Origin: an uncultured Bacteroidales bacterium
GTDB taxonomy: Bacteria; Bacteroidota; Bacteroidia; Bacteroidales; UBA932
Assembly (NCBI GenBank): GCA_946549475.1
Contig: CAMNQO010000002.1
Location: 1-40,232, forward strand
DNA length: 40,232 bases
Direction of reading: 5' to 3'
Below are positions 25,685 to 33,738 of this stretch, piece after piece; positions within the stretch are counted from its first letter, which is position 1, and every line of letters begins with the position of its first letter. A program made the position numbers and the translations under genes. Below the pieces are notes generated by a model. It had not been told where the DNA came from, made no database searches, and was given only the letters and a program-made list of their open reading frames with translations.

Positions 25685-27115
25685 ATGAAAAGAATCAGTC
25701 TATATTTGTTTGTGGGCCTGATGGTGGCTGCGGCTTGCCAGCCTCAGTTCGAGATGGTGCCTCCCGGTTCGGGCAACCATGCGTCAGAGTTTTCCGAGAA
25801 CTGGTATGTCACCCGCAACGGTGCCGGTCTCAAGAGCGGTGCCGACTGGACGAATGCCATCTCGTTCGCCACTTTTCTCAAGATGATCACCGACCCTTCC
25901 TACGCGCTCTCCAGTGCGGCTTTCCATATCCAGGAGGGGACTTACCAGGTGACGCGCAAGGACGGTTACAACGCCCTTTCCAGCGATGTCCTCTGCATCC
26001 GGGGCGGTTATAGCGCGGCCTTGGAATATGCCGACCTGAGCCTGTGCAATCCGGACCTCTATCCGACGGTGTTTACCGGAGATGCGGACGGCAACGGCAC
26101 GGTCGGTGAAGGGGACGGCGCCTTTGCCTATGTCTCAAGCGGGAACATCCGTTTCGACAACATCACCTTCAAGGATTTTTATCTCTCGAAGAGCGGAGCC
26201 AACGCGCTGGGCGGGAAAGGGTCCGCCGTCTTCGGCATCAACGGCCCTTATCTGAGTACTTCGGTAGAGTGCCGCAATTGTATCTTCGAGGGTAATGTCA
26301 ATGCGGTCAACGACAATGCGGGCCGCGAGGGCGGTCCCTGCGCTTTTGTCTCGCAGGGCTATTTCAAGGCGTACAATTGCGTGTTCCGCAACAATTCGGC
26401 CAACAGCCGGGGCGGGGCCGTCCGGACCAACGAGCGTCTGGGCGTATTGTTCCTGGACCGCTGCCTCTTTACGGGCAATACGCTGACCGGCGGCTCTTTC
26501 GGCTCGGCTATCCAGTGTTCCGCCGGGGAAGTCTGCATGAACAACTGCACGCTGGTGGGCAACAGCGGAACGGGCTCCACGCTCAATGGCGGCGGCGCTT
26601 TCCTCGTCGTCAATTCCACCATCATCGATGATGCGGAGCCGACCGAATACAATGCGGCGTTCCGTTGCGAGTCCTCCGCCGATGCCGGTTCCATCGTCAT
26701 CAACAGCGTTTTCTCCAGTTCCAAGGCTGGCGGGACGGGACTGATTCTCAACAATGGCGTCCTCCGCAGCGGCGGTTTCAACCTGTTCAAGAATGTCGTC
26801 CTTTCCGGTACCGGCACCGACCCCCTGACTTCCGATGATACGGTCAAGGATGCCGTGCTGGCCGGTACGCTGGAATCCCGCTGGTGGAAGTGGGATGTGG
26901 CCCAGGTCCTCTCCGACATCCGCAGTTTCGCCATCGTGGATGACATCTATGATACGGCCGTATCTTTCAATCCGGTGGCTTACTGCAACATTTCGGTGCT
27001 CGGGCGTGCTTATGCCAACTGGGTGACCCCGTACGCTTTTGCCAAGGATGCGCGGGGCGAAGTCCGGGGAGACGACCGCTATCAGCCCGGCTCTTATGAC
27101 CCGAATATAGACTGA
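25685..27115 (+). CDS. Pmp-like beta-helix lipoprotein C (476 aa)
   Basis: A lipoprotein with signal MKRISLYLFVGLMVAAAC (Cys18), 12 bases after susD. It passes directly into the beta-helix entry motif NWYVTRNGAGLKSGADWTNA at about residue 40. IRGGYS and TVFTGDADGNGTVGEGDGAF follow (about 135-155), a Asp/Asn-rich calcium-type loop typical of this helix family. Next come coils with FEGN/FRNNSANSRGGAVRTN/FTGNTLTGGSFGSAIQCS repeats. It closes with DARGEVRGDDRYQPGSYD. There is no fimbrillin domain, unlike the giant lipoproteins A and B. The size suits a compact surface binding protein. No enzyme active site is evident, although some beta-helix proteins are lyases or hydrolases, so an undetected activity is possible. 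Confidence 0.87.
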   Translation: MKRISLYLFVGLMVAAACQPQFEMVPPGSGNHASEFSENWYVTRNGAGLKSGADWTNAISFATFLKMITDPSYALSSAAFHIQEGTYQVTRKDGYNALSSDVLCIRGGYSAALEYADLSLCNPDLYPTVFTGDADGNGTVGEGDGAFAYVSSGNIRFDNITFKDFYLSKSGANALGGKGSAVFGINGPYLSTSVECRNCIFEGNVNAVNDNAGREGGPCAFVSQGYFKAYNCVFRNNSANSRGGAVRTNERLGVLFLDRCLFTGNTLTGGSFGSAIQCSAGEVCMNNCTLVGNSGTGSTLNGGGAFLVVNSTIIDDAEPTEYNAAFRCESSADAGSIVINSVFSSSKAGGTGLILNNGVLRSGGFNLFKNVVLSGTGTDPLTSDDTVKDAVLAGTLESRWWKWDVAQVLSDIRSFAIVDDIYDTAVSFNPVAYCNISVLGRAYANWVTPYAFAKDARGEVRGDDRYQPGSYDPNID

Positions 27116-27117
27116 TC

Positions 27118-27125
27118 TACCTTTG
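27118..27125 (+). promoter_or_regulatory. Possible internal -7 element before lipoprotein D
   Basis: TACCTTTG matches the Bacteroides -7 consensus TAnnTTTG and lies 26 bases before the ATG at 27152. No good TTTG -33 element is seen 19-21 bases upstream, so this may be chance or a weak internal promoter. Confidence 0.3.
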
Positions 27126-27151
27126 TTCAACCCATCACAGATGCTTCAAAA

Positions 27152-29326
27152 ATGAGAATACCTGCTTTCCTCCCGTCCTTTTGGACACTGTTTGTCCTGC
27201 TGTTTGTCCTGGCCGGATGTTCCAAGGCGGAAATCCGTCAGGCACAGGTGATGACCCAGGCGCAGATTGACGCCCACAACCGTGGCGTGGACGGCAAGAC
27301 CGACCCGGCGGGGCCGGATGAACCTTCCGATCCCACGGACCCGGACGATCCCCTTCCTCCCGACCCGGTGAATCCGGATGAGCCCGCGCCCAGCGACGAC
27401 CGCATTCCGGACGGCAGCGTCTATTTCATCCGTCCGACCGCCCTCGGCCTCAAGGACGGCTCTTCCTGGAACAATGCGATGGATGCCGCCGGTCTGCGGG
27501 AACTCATCGCCCAGAAACTCGGCGACGACGGGACCCAGGACGATGCGGCCGCCTATGCCCAGGCAGACAAACTCAACGGCGTGAAATTTTATTTCTGTTC
27601 GGGCAAGTATCTCCTTGCCAATGCGGCGGAAAAAGTGGTCAAACTGGAATGGACCAAGTATGCCAGTCCGGTGAAACTGTCTTTCTACGGCGGTTACAGC
27701 CCGGCTTCGTCCGGTGTTGACCTGACGCAGCGGAACACGGCTTCCCATGTGTCGATGCTGACGGGAGACGCCAACGGCAACGGTGGCGCGGATGCCTCCG
27801 ATTACCGGATTTTCATCCTGGGCAACCAGACGGACATCCTTTTTGACGGTGTTACCTTCGCTTATGCGTACAGCGCCGCCAACGGCGGAGTCTTCCAATG
27901 TTCCGCAGGAGGCAGCGGCGACTGCACCCTGACTTTGCAGGATTGCATATTCCGCAGCAATACGGCCGTAACGGAGTCTTACAGCGGAGCGGCGATTTGC
28001 GCCCAGAAGTGTACGATTGCGGCCAACTCCTGCACCTTCTCTTCCAATGCGGCCCGCAACGGGGCGGCGCTGTCCGTGGACAATGTCAATTCCCGCGTGA
28101 CGATGACATCCTGCACTTTCTCGAAAAATACGGCCGGCAACTGCGGCGGCGCCATCAATTTCTCACGCGGCAGCCTGACGCTCGACCGCTGCACTTTCCG
28201 TGAAAATGTCTCGCAGGGCTATGCCGGCGGTGCGATACACGCCAACGGGGCGGGAGCGACGCTGACCTGCAACGGCTGTACTTTCACCGGCAATGAGGCT
28301 GTCTCCCGAGGCAGTGCCGTCTCGATGGAAGAAGGGATGGTCACGCTGGGCAGTTGTACCTTCTCGTCCAACCGCTCCGCTACGGCCAATGTGGGCAACG
28401 GCTCCGTCGGCGGTACGGTCGCCCTGCTCAAGGCCAACGGCATCCTGAAACTCAATGCCTGCGCTTTCCGCAACAATACGACTTCGGGAACGGGTGCCGC
28501 CGTCCTTCAGACGGATGGCCGGCTGTATATCGACGGCTGCAAGTTTGACGGCAACATCGCCAACAACCGGGCCTGCCTGCGTCTGAACAACGGCCTCTGC
28601 TATATGAACCGCAGCGCCATCACCAATACCACCGTTTCCGGAGACTGGGGCGTGGCCATCCAGACGACCAGCCTGGGCGCCCTCTGTATGAACAATGTCA
28701 CCATCGCGCTCAACAAAGCCAAGGGCAGCGGCAATGATCCTGTCGTCAACGGTACGGCCAACAGCCTGATAATCAATTCTACGATAGCGGACCGTTCCGC
28801 CATGGGCTTGTTCCGCATCGAGGGCGGAAAGACGGCGGCCCTGCTCAACAGCATCCTGGTCAACGGCAATTCGGCCAAGCCCTCCGTACTGTTTTCGGGA
28901 GCGGCGACGGTCAAGTCGCTCGGCAGTTGCATCGTTGGCAGCGTTTCCGGAACAAACGGCTCGGACCAGATCTATACCCCCGGCACCGGCGACAAGTCCA
29001 ATGCCAATTTCGCCACGCTCGACATGAACTGGGATGCTTCCGGCTATGTATACAAGTGGAGCGGCGTGATGGAAGGACATACCCGTATGAACGCCGCATC
29101 CATCGCCGGCCTTGCCAGGACGGCCCTGCCGGTCAGCGTCCGCGGGGTGGTGAAAGTGAAAGACTCGTCCGGAACGGAGACGGAGACGGAAGTCTTCAAA
29201 GTTGAGGACGCCGGTGCCGATTTCTGCGACTGGGTGGCCGGTATCGCAGCCGACAGTTTCACGGTTGACGCACTGGGCATCGCCCGGGGCTCCGCTACGA
29301 CTTGCGGCGCCTGGCAGGCCCGATAG
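27152..29326 (+). CDS. Pmp-like beta-helix lipoprotein D (724 aa), last gene of the operon
   Basis: A lipoprotein with Cys23 (LFVLAGC). An Asp/Pro-rich linker (about residues 50-88, DPTDPDDPLPPDPVNPDEP) would hold the domain away from the membrane. The beta-helix starts with VYFIRPTALGLKDGSSWNNA and includes LTGDANGNGGADASDYRIF (a dockerin-like Asp/Asn loop, also seen in C). Pmp-type coils follow (FRSNTAVTESYSGAAICAQ, CTFSKNTAGNCGGAINFS, CTFTGNEAVSRGSAVSME). It ends DALGIARGSATTCGAWQAR, a variant of the family's closing motif. It lies 36 bases after lipoprotein C and 6 bases before a strong terminator. Function is probably surface binding; no catalytic motif was recognised. Confidence 0.87.
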   Translation: MRIPAFLPSFWTLFVLLFVLAGCSKAEIRQAQVMTQAQIDAHNRGVDGKTDPAGPDEPSDPTDPDDPLPPDPVNPDEPAPSDDRIPDGSVYFIRPTALGLKDGSSWNNAMDAAGLRELIAQKLGDDGTQDDAAAYAQADKLNGVKFYFCSGKYLLANAAEKVVKLEWTKYASPVKLSFYGGYSPASSGVDLTQRNTASHVSMLTGDANGNGGADASDYRIFILGNQTDILFDGVTFAYAYSAANGGVFQCSAGGSGDCTLTLQDCIFRSNTAVTESYSGAAICAQKCTIAANSCTFSSNAARNGAALSVDNVNSRVTMTSCTFSKNTAGNCGGAINFSRGSLTLDRCTFRENVSQGYAGGAIHANGAGATLTCNGCTFTGNEAVSRGSAVSMEEGMVTLGSCTFSSNRSATANVGNGSVGGTVALLKANGILKLNACAFRNNTTSGTGAAVLQTDGRLYIDGCKFDGNIANNRACLRLNNGLCYMNRSAITNTTVSGDWGVAIQTTSLGALCMNNVTIALNKAKGSGNDPVVNGTANSLIINSTIADRSAMGLFRIEGGKTAALLNSILVNGNSAKPSVLFSGAATVKSLGSCIVGSVSGTNGSDQIYTPGTGDKSNANFATLDMNWDASGYVYKWSGVMEGHTRMNAASIAGLARTALPVSVRGVVKVKDSSGTETETEVFKVEDAGADFCDWVAGIAADSFTVDALGIARGSATTCGAWQAR

Positions 29327-29332
29327 TTCCGA

Positions 29333-29364
29333 CAGGCCCGGCGTTTTTGCCGGGCCTGTTTTTA
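29333..29364 (+). terminator. Intrinsic terminator of the SusCD/GDPD/beta-helix operon
   Basis: A perfect 10-bp GC-rich stem (CAGGCCCGGC / GCCGGGCCTG) with a six-base GTTTTT loop is followed by TTTTTATTT. It starts six bases after the stop of lipoprotein D. The U-run runs into the stop codon (29362-29364) of the convergent def gene, so the hairpin also lies just behind def. Confidence 0.93.
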
Positions 29365-29910
29365 TTTCGTCTTGTAGGCGGTGGAGACTTTGCCGTCGGA
29401 GATGTTGCGGAGTTTCTTCTCGATCATTTTGCGGCGGATGGGGGCGAGGTTGTCCGTGAAGACATGGCCGCTGAGGTGTTCCAATTCGTGTTGGATCATG
29501 CGGGCGGCGAATTTGTCGAAAGTCTCTTCCTGCCGCTCGAAATTTTCATCGTAGTATTCGACCGTCAGGGAGGAGGGGCGGCGGACATCGGAGTAGATGC
29601 CCGGTATGCTCAGGCAGCCTTCCGAGTAGGTGCAGGTCTCCGTGCTGGCATCTTTGACGACGGGATTGATCATCGTGCGGCGGAAGCCTTTGAGGTAGTC
29701 GTAGGTCTCGGCGACCACGTCGCCGTCCACGATGAGCACGCGCAGGGATTCCCCGACCTGCGGGGCGGCCAGTCCGCAGCCGTCCGCCTTGGCCAGGGTG
29801 TCCCACATGTCCCGGACGAGGGTCTTGAGGGCTTCTTTTTGTGTCAGATCGGCTTCCTCGGCTACTTTGCGCAGGACGCCTTGCCCGTACAGGTAAATCG
29901 GTCGTATCAT
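29362..29910 (-). CDS. def: Peptide deformylase
   Basis: A 182-residue enzyme that removes the N-formyl group from nascent proteins in the cytoplasm. All three metal-site motifs are present: GCGLAAPQ (44-51), EGCLS (97-101, Cys99 a metal ligand) and QHELEHL (140-146, His141 and His145 ligands, Glu142 catalytic). The third motif has Glu144 where many homologues have Asp; this is a mild change. Its ATG overlaps the end of ruvX (ATGA), so the two are translationally linked. The coding end touches the terminator of the convergent operon. The ruvX-def arrangement is common in Bacteroidetes. Confidence 0.97.
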   Translation of the reverse strand: MIRPIYLYGQGVLRKVAEEADLTQKEALKTLVRDMWDTLAKADGCGLAAPQVGESLRVLIVDGDVVAETYDYLKGFRRTMINPVVKDASTETCTYSEGCLSIPGIYSDVRRPSSLTVEYYDENFERQEETFDKFAARMIQHELEHLSGHVFTDNLAPIRRKMIEKKLRNISDGKVSTAYKTK

Positions 29911-30359
29911 GGTGTTTTTTCGTTTTCTTCGTTGGCGGGCCGCTGTGCATTGCGCCGGTCCAGCCACCCTTGCAGGATGATGGCGGCGCTGATTTTGTCC
30001 ACATTGGCCTTGTCCCGCCGGTCGCTGTATTTCATGCCTCCGTCGATCATGGCGCGGTGGGCCAGGACGGAGGTGAAGCGCTCGTCTTCCATCTCGACGG
30101 GAATCCCGGGAAAAAATTTCCCCAGAAGGGGCAGAAAGGCGCGTATGTCCTTCATCGCTTCGCTTTCCCGGCCGTCCAAATTGCGCGGTGCGCCGACAAT
30201 GAATGATTGTATCGTCTCTTTTTCTGCCAATTTTTTGAGATAATCTATTAACTTTGCAGGATGGACGGTGTCCAGGGGAGATGCAAAGAGTCCCAGGGGG
30301 TCGCTGATGGCCAATCCCGTGCGTTTTCTTCCGTAATCGATACCGATGAACCTGTCCAT
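29907..30359 (-). CDS. ruvX: Putative pre-16S rRNA nuclease / Holliday junction resolvase-like YqgF
   Basis: A 150-residue YqgF/RuvX protein of the RNase H-like fold. The N-terminal MDRFIGIDYGRKRTGLAISD carries the first catalytic Asp. FIVGAPRNLDG, EMEDERFTSVLA (a second acidic site, Glu/Asp) and RRDKANVDKISAAIILQGWL (the third Asp region) follow in family order. The E. coli homologue processes the 5' end of 16S rRNA; older literature calls it a Holliday junction resolvase. The start at 30359 is the family start. The open frame reaches back to 30401, but the added residues are not homologous in character. It overlaps def by ATGA. Confidence 0.94.
   Translation of the reverse strand: MDRFIGIDYGRKRTGLAISDPLGLFASPLDTVHPAKLIDYLKKLAEKETIQSFIVGAPRNLDGRESEAMKDIRAFLPLLGKFFPGIPVEMEDERFTSVLAHRAMIDGGMKYSDRRDKANVDKISAAIILQGWLDRRNAQRPANEENEKTP
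30249..30256 (+). promoter_or_regulatory. Probable -7 promoter element for the M23-dxr-rseP operon
   Basis: TAACTTTG followed by CA is identical to the element before the ECF sigma gene. It lies inside ruvX on the opposite strand, about 127 bases before the M23 start. The -33 element is not clear: TTTG at 30234-30237 is only 11 bases away. Confidence 0.4.
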
Positions 30360-30368
30360 AACAAAGTG

Positions 30369-30376
30369 CAAAGTTA
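30369..30376 (-). promoter_or_regulatory. Probable -7 promoter element for ruvX-def
   Basis: On the minus strand this reads TAACTTTG followed by CA, the same as the other promoters in the window. It ends nine bases before the ruvX ATG, so the transcript would have only a few bases of leader. A canonical TTTG -33 element is not present at the right distance; only a T-rich stretch is. Confidence 0.45.
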
Positions 30377-30382
30377 GCAAAT

Positions 30383-31201
30383 ATGTCCGATAAAAAAACA
30401 CGATTGCCGAAAGGGAAGATCCGCTTCACCATCAACGAAGACGAGACGCACCGGATACTGTGGAGGCGCAAGGCCTCGCTCCGCCAGTTGATTCTCATCC
30501 TGGTGGCCGCCCTTTTGCTGCTGGGAGTCATCTTCTGGTTTACGGTGGCCTATACGCCGCTGCGCACGCTGGTGCCGGGCTATCCCGATGCGCGTTCGCG
30601 TCAGGCCGCCATCGAGAATGCCTTGCGCATCGACTCGCTGGAGCAGGCCATCGCCCGCTGGTATCTCTATACGGAGGACCTGCGCCGGGTGCTGGAAGGG
30701 GAGCCTGCGATGGGCATCGACAGCATCGGCCGCCTGGCTGCCCGGCCGGTCTCCCCGAGGGCTGCGATGCAGGATTCGCTCCTGCGGGCCGAAGTGACGG
30801 AGCAGGAGCAGTTCACCCTTTCCGCCCGCCGGGGTCAGACGGGCATCGACGGCCAGCATTTCTTTCCCCCGGTCAAAGGCGTGCTGACCTTTCCTTTCGA
30901 CCGCATCACCCACCCGTATGTGGACATCGCCCTGCCGGAGGATTCGCCGGTCAAGGCGACCCTGGACGGGACGGTCATCTCGAGTATTTTCAGCGAGTTC
31001 GACGGCTATGGCATCATTTTGCAGCATGCCGACAACATCATCAGCGTGTACCGCCATTGCGACCGTCTGCTCTGCAAGACAGGCGAAAAGGTCCCGGCCG
31101 GCAGTGCCATCGCATTCCTGGGCAAGTCCAGCGACCACCTGCATTTCGAACTCTGGTATGACGGGCAGCCCGTCGATCCATCCATCTATATTCATTTCTG
31201 A
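30383..31201 (+). CDS. M23-family metallopeptidase-like membrane protein
   Basis: A 272-residue protein with a cytoplasmic basic N-terminus, one transmembrane segment (about 32-56, RQLILILVAALLLLGVIFWF) and a periplasmic part. A short helical linker follows, then a lysostaphin-like M23 domain (about 165-272). The zinc ligands appear present: His177 and Asp181 in HPYVDIA (the HxxxD site), and His252/His254 in DHLHFELWYDGQPVDPSIYI. M23 enzymes cleave peptidoglycan cross-bridges or stem peptides; some act only as scaffolds. It starts 23 bases from the divergent ruvX and ends four bases before dxr, so it heads that operon. A role in cell-wall remodelling is likely. Confidence 0.9.
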   Translation: MSDKKTRLPKGKIRFTINEDETHRILWRRKASLRQLILILVAALLLLGVIFWFTVAYTPLRTLVPGYPDARSRQAAIENALRIDSLEQAIARWYLYTEDLRRVLEGEPAMGIDSIGRLAARPVSPRAAMQDSLLRAEVTEQEQFTLSARRGQTGIDGQHFFPPVKGVLTFPFDRITHPYVDIALPEDSPVKATLDGTVISSIFSEFDGYGIILQHADNIISVYRHCDRLLCKTGEKVPAGSAIAFLGKSSDHLHFELWYDGQPVDPSIYIHF

Positions 31202-31205
31202 TCCG

Positions 31206-32363
31206 ATGGCAAAGAGGAGAGTAGCGTTGCTGGGCTCGACCGGCTCGATCGGCACCCAGGCCCTGGATGTCATCCGTCAGCATCCCGACCTTTTCGAGGC
31301 GGCGTTGCTGGTGGCCAACAATTCGGTGCAAAAATTGATAGAACAGGCGCAAGAGTTCCGTCCTGCGGCCGTGGTGATCGGCAATCAGGACAAATATCAG
31401 GAAGTAGCGGCTGCATTGTGCGGGACGGGTATCGCCGTGCTGGCCGGCATGGACGCCGTCTGCGAGCGGGTGTGCGCGCCCGATGTGGATGTCGTGCTGG
31501 CCGCGATGGTCGGATTCAGCGGCCTGCGGCCTACGCTCGCGGCCATTGAAGCCGGCAAGACGATTGCCCTGGCCAACAAGGAGACGCTGGTGGCGGCCGG
31601 TTCCCTGGTGATGAAAGCCGCCCGGCAGCACCGGGTGCCTGTCCTGCCCGTGGATTCGGAACATTCGGCCATCTTTCAGTGTCTGCAAGGTGCGGGGGAC
31701 AACCGTCTCTGCAAAATCCATCTCACCGCGTCCGGCGGCCCTTTCCGGACCTGGAGCCGCGAGCGCATAGCCGCCGCGCGGGCTTCCGATGCCCTGAAGC
31801 ATCCCAACTGGGATATGGGCGCCAAGATTACCATCGACTCGGCAACGATGATGAACAAGGGGCTGGAGGTCATCGAGGCGACCTGGCTCTTCGATGCGGC
31901 GCCCGGCGATATCCGCGTGGTGGTGCATCCGCAGTCCATCATCCATTCGATGGTGGAGTTTGCGGACGGTGCCGTCATCGCGCAGATGGGGCATCCCGAC
32001 ATGCGCCAGCCCATCCAGTACGCCCTGGGCTATCCCGCCCGGCTGACGCTCAACAACAGGAAACTGGATTTCGCCTCCCTCGGCACTTTGACTTTCGAGG
32101 AGCCGGATGTGCAGCGTTTCCCCTGTCTGGAACTGGCGTTCAAGGCCATTTCGCGGGGAGGCAACCTGCCTTGCATCCTCAATGCCGCCAACGAGGCGGC
32201 CGTCGCCGCCTACCTGCGCTCTGCCATCCGCTTTTATGACATCCCTGACATAATTGCAGCCTGTATGGCGCAGGTCCCGTTTTTGCAGTCCCCGGCGGTG
32301 GAAGATATTTTTGAAACGCATGCGGCTGCCTTGCAGGCTGCCTCCCAAATCCTTAACCGCTGA
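31206..32363 (+). CDS. dxr: 1-deoxy-D-xylulose 5-phosphate reductoisomerase
   Basis: A 385-residue enzyme of the MEP isoprenoid pathway that converts DXP to 2-C-methyl-D-erythritol 4-phosphate with NADPH. The NADPH-binding loop LLGSTGSIGTQALDV is at the N-terminus, ALANKETLVAAGSLVM at about 114-131 and PVDSEHSAIFQCLQG in the middle (metal ligands Asp and Glu). ASGGPF, HPNWDMGAKITIDSATMMNK and VVHPQSIIHSMVEF follow in canonical order. Length is normal. The start at 31206, four bases after the M23 gene, is the family start; the frame is open further upstream by chance. The stop codon overlaps the rseP ATG by one base (TGATG). Confidence 0.98.
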   Translation: MAKRRVALLGSTGSIGTQALDVIRQHPDLFEAALLVANNSVQKLIEQAQEFRPAAVVIGNQDKYQEVAAALCGTGIAVLAGMDAVCERVCAPDVDVVLAAMVGFSGLRPTLAAIEAGKTIALANKETLVAAGSLVMKAARQHRVPVLPVDSEHSAIFQCLQGAGDNRLCKIHLTASGGPFRTWSRERIAAARASDALKHPNWDMGAKITIDSATMMNKGLEVIEATWLFDAAPGDIRVVVHPQSIIHSMVEFADGAVIAQMGHPDMRQPIQYALGYPARLTLNNRKLDFASLGTLTFEEPDVQRFPCLELAFKAISRGGNLPCILNAANEAAVAAYLRSAIRFYDIPDIIAACMAQVPFLQSPAVEDIFETHAAALQAASQILNR

Positions 32364-33724
32364 TGGTCGTATTGCTGAAAACCTTGCAGGTCATCCTGGC
32401 CCTGTCCATCCTGATTGTCGTCCACGAATTCGGGCACTTTTTCTTTGCCCGTCTTTTCGGCATCCGGGTCGATAAATTCTATCTGTTCTTCGATGTGGGC
32501 GGGAAAGCCCTTTTTTCTACGAAGAAGAGCCGTTTCGTCGCCCGGCATTTCCCGCGGCTGGCTGCATCCGAGACGGATTACGGCATCGGCTGGCTGCCGC
32601 TCGGCGGCTATTGCAAGATTGCCGGCATGGTGGACGAGTCGATGGACACCGAGTACATGAAGACTCCTCCCCAGTCCTGGGAGTTCCGGACCAAACCGGC
32701 CTGGCAGCGTCTCCTGGTGATGGCGGGCGGCGTACTCTTCAATTTCATCCTGGCCATCGTCCTGTATGTCGTCATCCTCGCCGCATGGGGCAGCAGTTAT
32801 CTGGGCAACGGCGACGACACCCGGATCTGGGCCGGAGAACTGGCGGAAGACATGGGATTCCGGACCGGCGACCATATCATCGGATTCGACGGTGCCCGGA
32901 CGGCCGATTTCGACCGGCTTCAACTGGACATGGCCCGGGGACGGGCGCGGACGGCCGAGGTGGTGCGCGGTGCGGACACGCTGACCCTCTATCTGGACCA
33001 GTCGCGGCTGCCCGAGGTGCTCCAGACCCCCGGCATGTTCGGTCTGGCCCTGCCTTTCGTGGTCGATACCATTCCGCCCGTTTCGCCCAATTATGGCTGC
33101 GACCTTCAACGCGGAGACCGGATTATCTCGCTGGACGGACAGCCCATCCGCTATGTCCAGGATTCCAGAAACCTGCTCCGGCAGTACAAAGGCGGGCGTG
33201 TCGAGGCCCGTTACCTGCGTCCGCGCAACGCTACGGATGCCTTTGATACCCTCAGCGTGATGTTGCAGGTGGATTCGACGGGCCTGCTGGGCATTTACAG
33301 CCTCATGCCGCCTTTCGAGACCCGGGAATACGGTTTCTGGGAAGCGATTCCGGCCGGTTTCAAACTGACCTTTTCCACCATCGGCGGCTATATTGAAGAC
33401 TTGAAACTGGTCTTCAACCCCTCTACGAAGGCCTACAAGTCCGTCGGCAGTTTCATTTCCATCGGGCAGGTATTCCCCTCCGCCTGGGACTGGCTGCGTT
33501 TTGTCAACATCCTCGCCCTGCTTTCCATCATGCTGGGCGTGATGAACTTGCTGCCGATTCCCGGTCTGGACGGCGGACACATCCTCTTCGTCCTGTATGA
33601 AATCCTGACCGGCCGCAAGCCCGGCGACAAATTCCTGTATGTGGCGCAGATGGTGGGCATGGTCCTCCTGCTGGCCCTGATGGTGCTCGCATTCGGCAAT
33701 GACATCGGCCGCCTGATCCACTGA
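32363..33724 (+). CDS. rseP: RIP metalloprotease RseP (site-2 protease family, M50)
   Basis: A 453-residue inner-membrane zinc protease. The first transmembrane helix holds HEFGH (His21, Glu22, His25). The third zinc ligand, Asp403, lies in the NLLPIPGLDGGHI helix near the C-terminus. Two PDZ-like domains lie between (DMGFRTGDHIIGFDGA at about 160-185, and CDLQRGDRIISLDGQPIRYV at about 245-270), as in E. coli RseP. GYCKIAGMVDESMDTEYM is the membrane-associated region. The enzyme cuts transmembrane segments, classically of anti-sigma factors after a first cut, and clears signal peptides. FecR-type anti-sigma factors such as the one encoded at 36107 are possible substrates (inference). The ATG overlaps the dxr stop. 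Confidence 0.96.
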   Translation: MVVLLKTLQVILALSILIVVHEFGHFFFARLFGIRVDKFYLFFDVGGKALFSTKKSRFVARHFPRLAASETDYGIGWLPLGGYCKIAGMVDESMDTEYMKTPPQSWEFRTKPAWQRLLVMAGGVLFNFILAIVLYVVILAAWGSSYLGNGDDTRIWAGELAEDMGFRTGDHIIGFDGARTADFDRLQLDMARGRARTAEVVRGADTLTLYLDQSRLPEVLQTPGMFGLALPFVVDTIPPVSPNYGCDLQRGDRIISLDGQPIRYVQDSRNLLRQYKGGRVEARYLRPRNATDAFDTLSVMLQVDSTGLLGIYSLMPPFETREYGFWEAIPAGFKLTFSTIGGYIEDLKLVFNPSTKAYKSVGSFISIGQVFPSAWDWLRFVNILALLSIMLGVMNLLPIPGLDGGHILFVLYEILTGRKPGDKFLYVAQMVGMVLLLALMVLAFGNDIGRLIH

Positions 33725-33738
33725 TACTATTATATATT

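Noticed and set aside
26085..26120. A dockerin implying a cellulosome-like complex
   Set aside because: Only one Asp/Asn loop is present, not the duplicated dockerin repeat. Such loops are usual in this beta-helix family.
9260..29326. Autotransporter (type V) or type IX secretion of the beta-helix proteins
   Set aside because: None of the four ends in a barrel or a type IX C-terminal domain. All carry lipoprotein-type signals, so lipid anchoring is the simpler reading.
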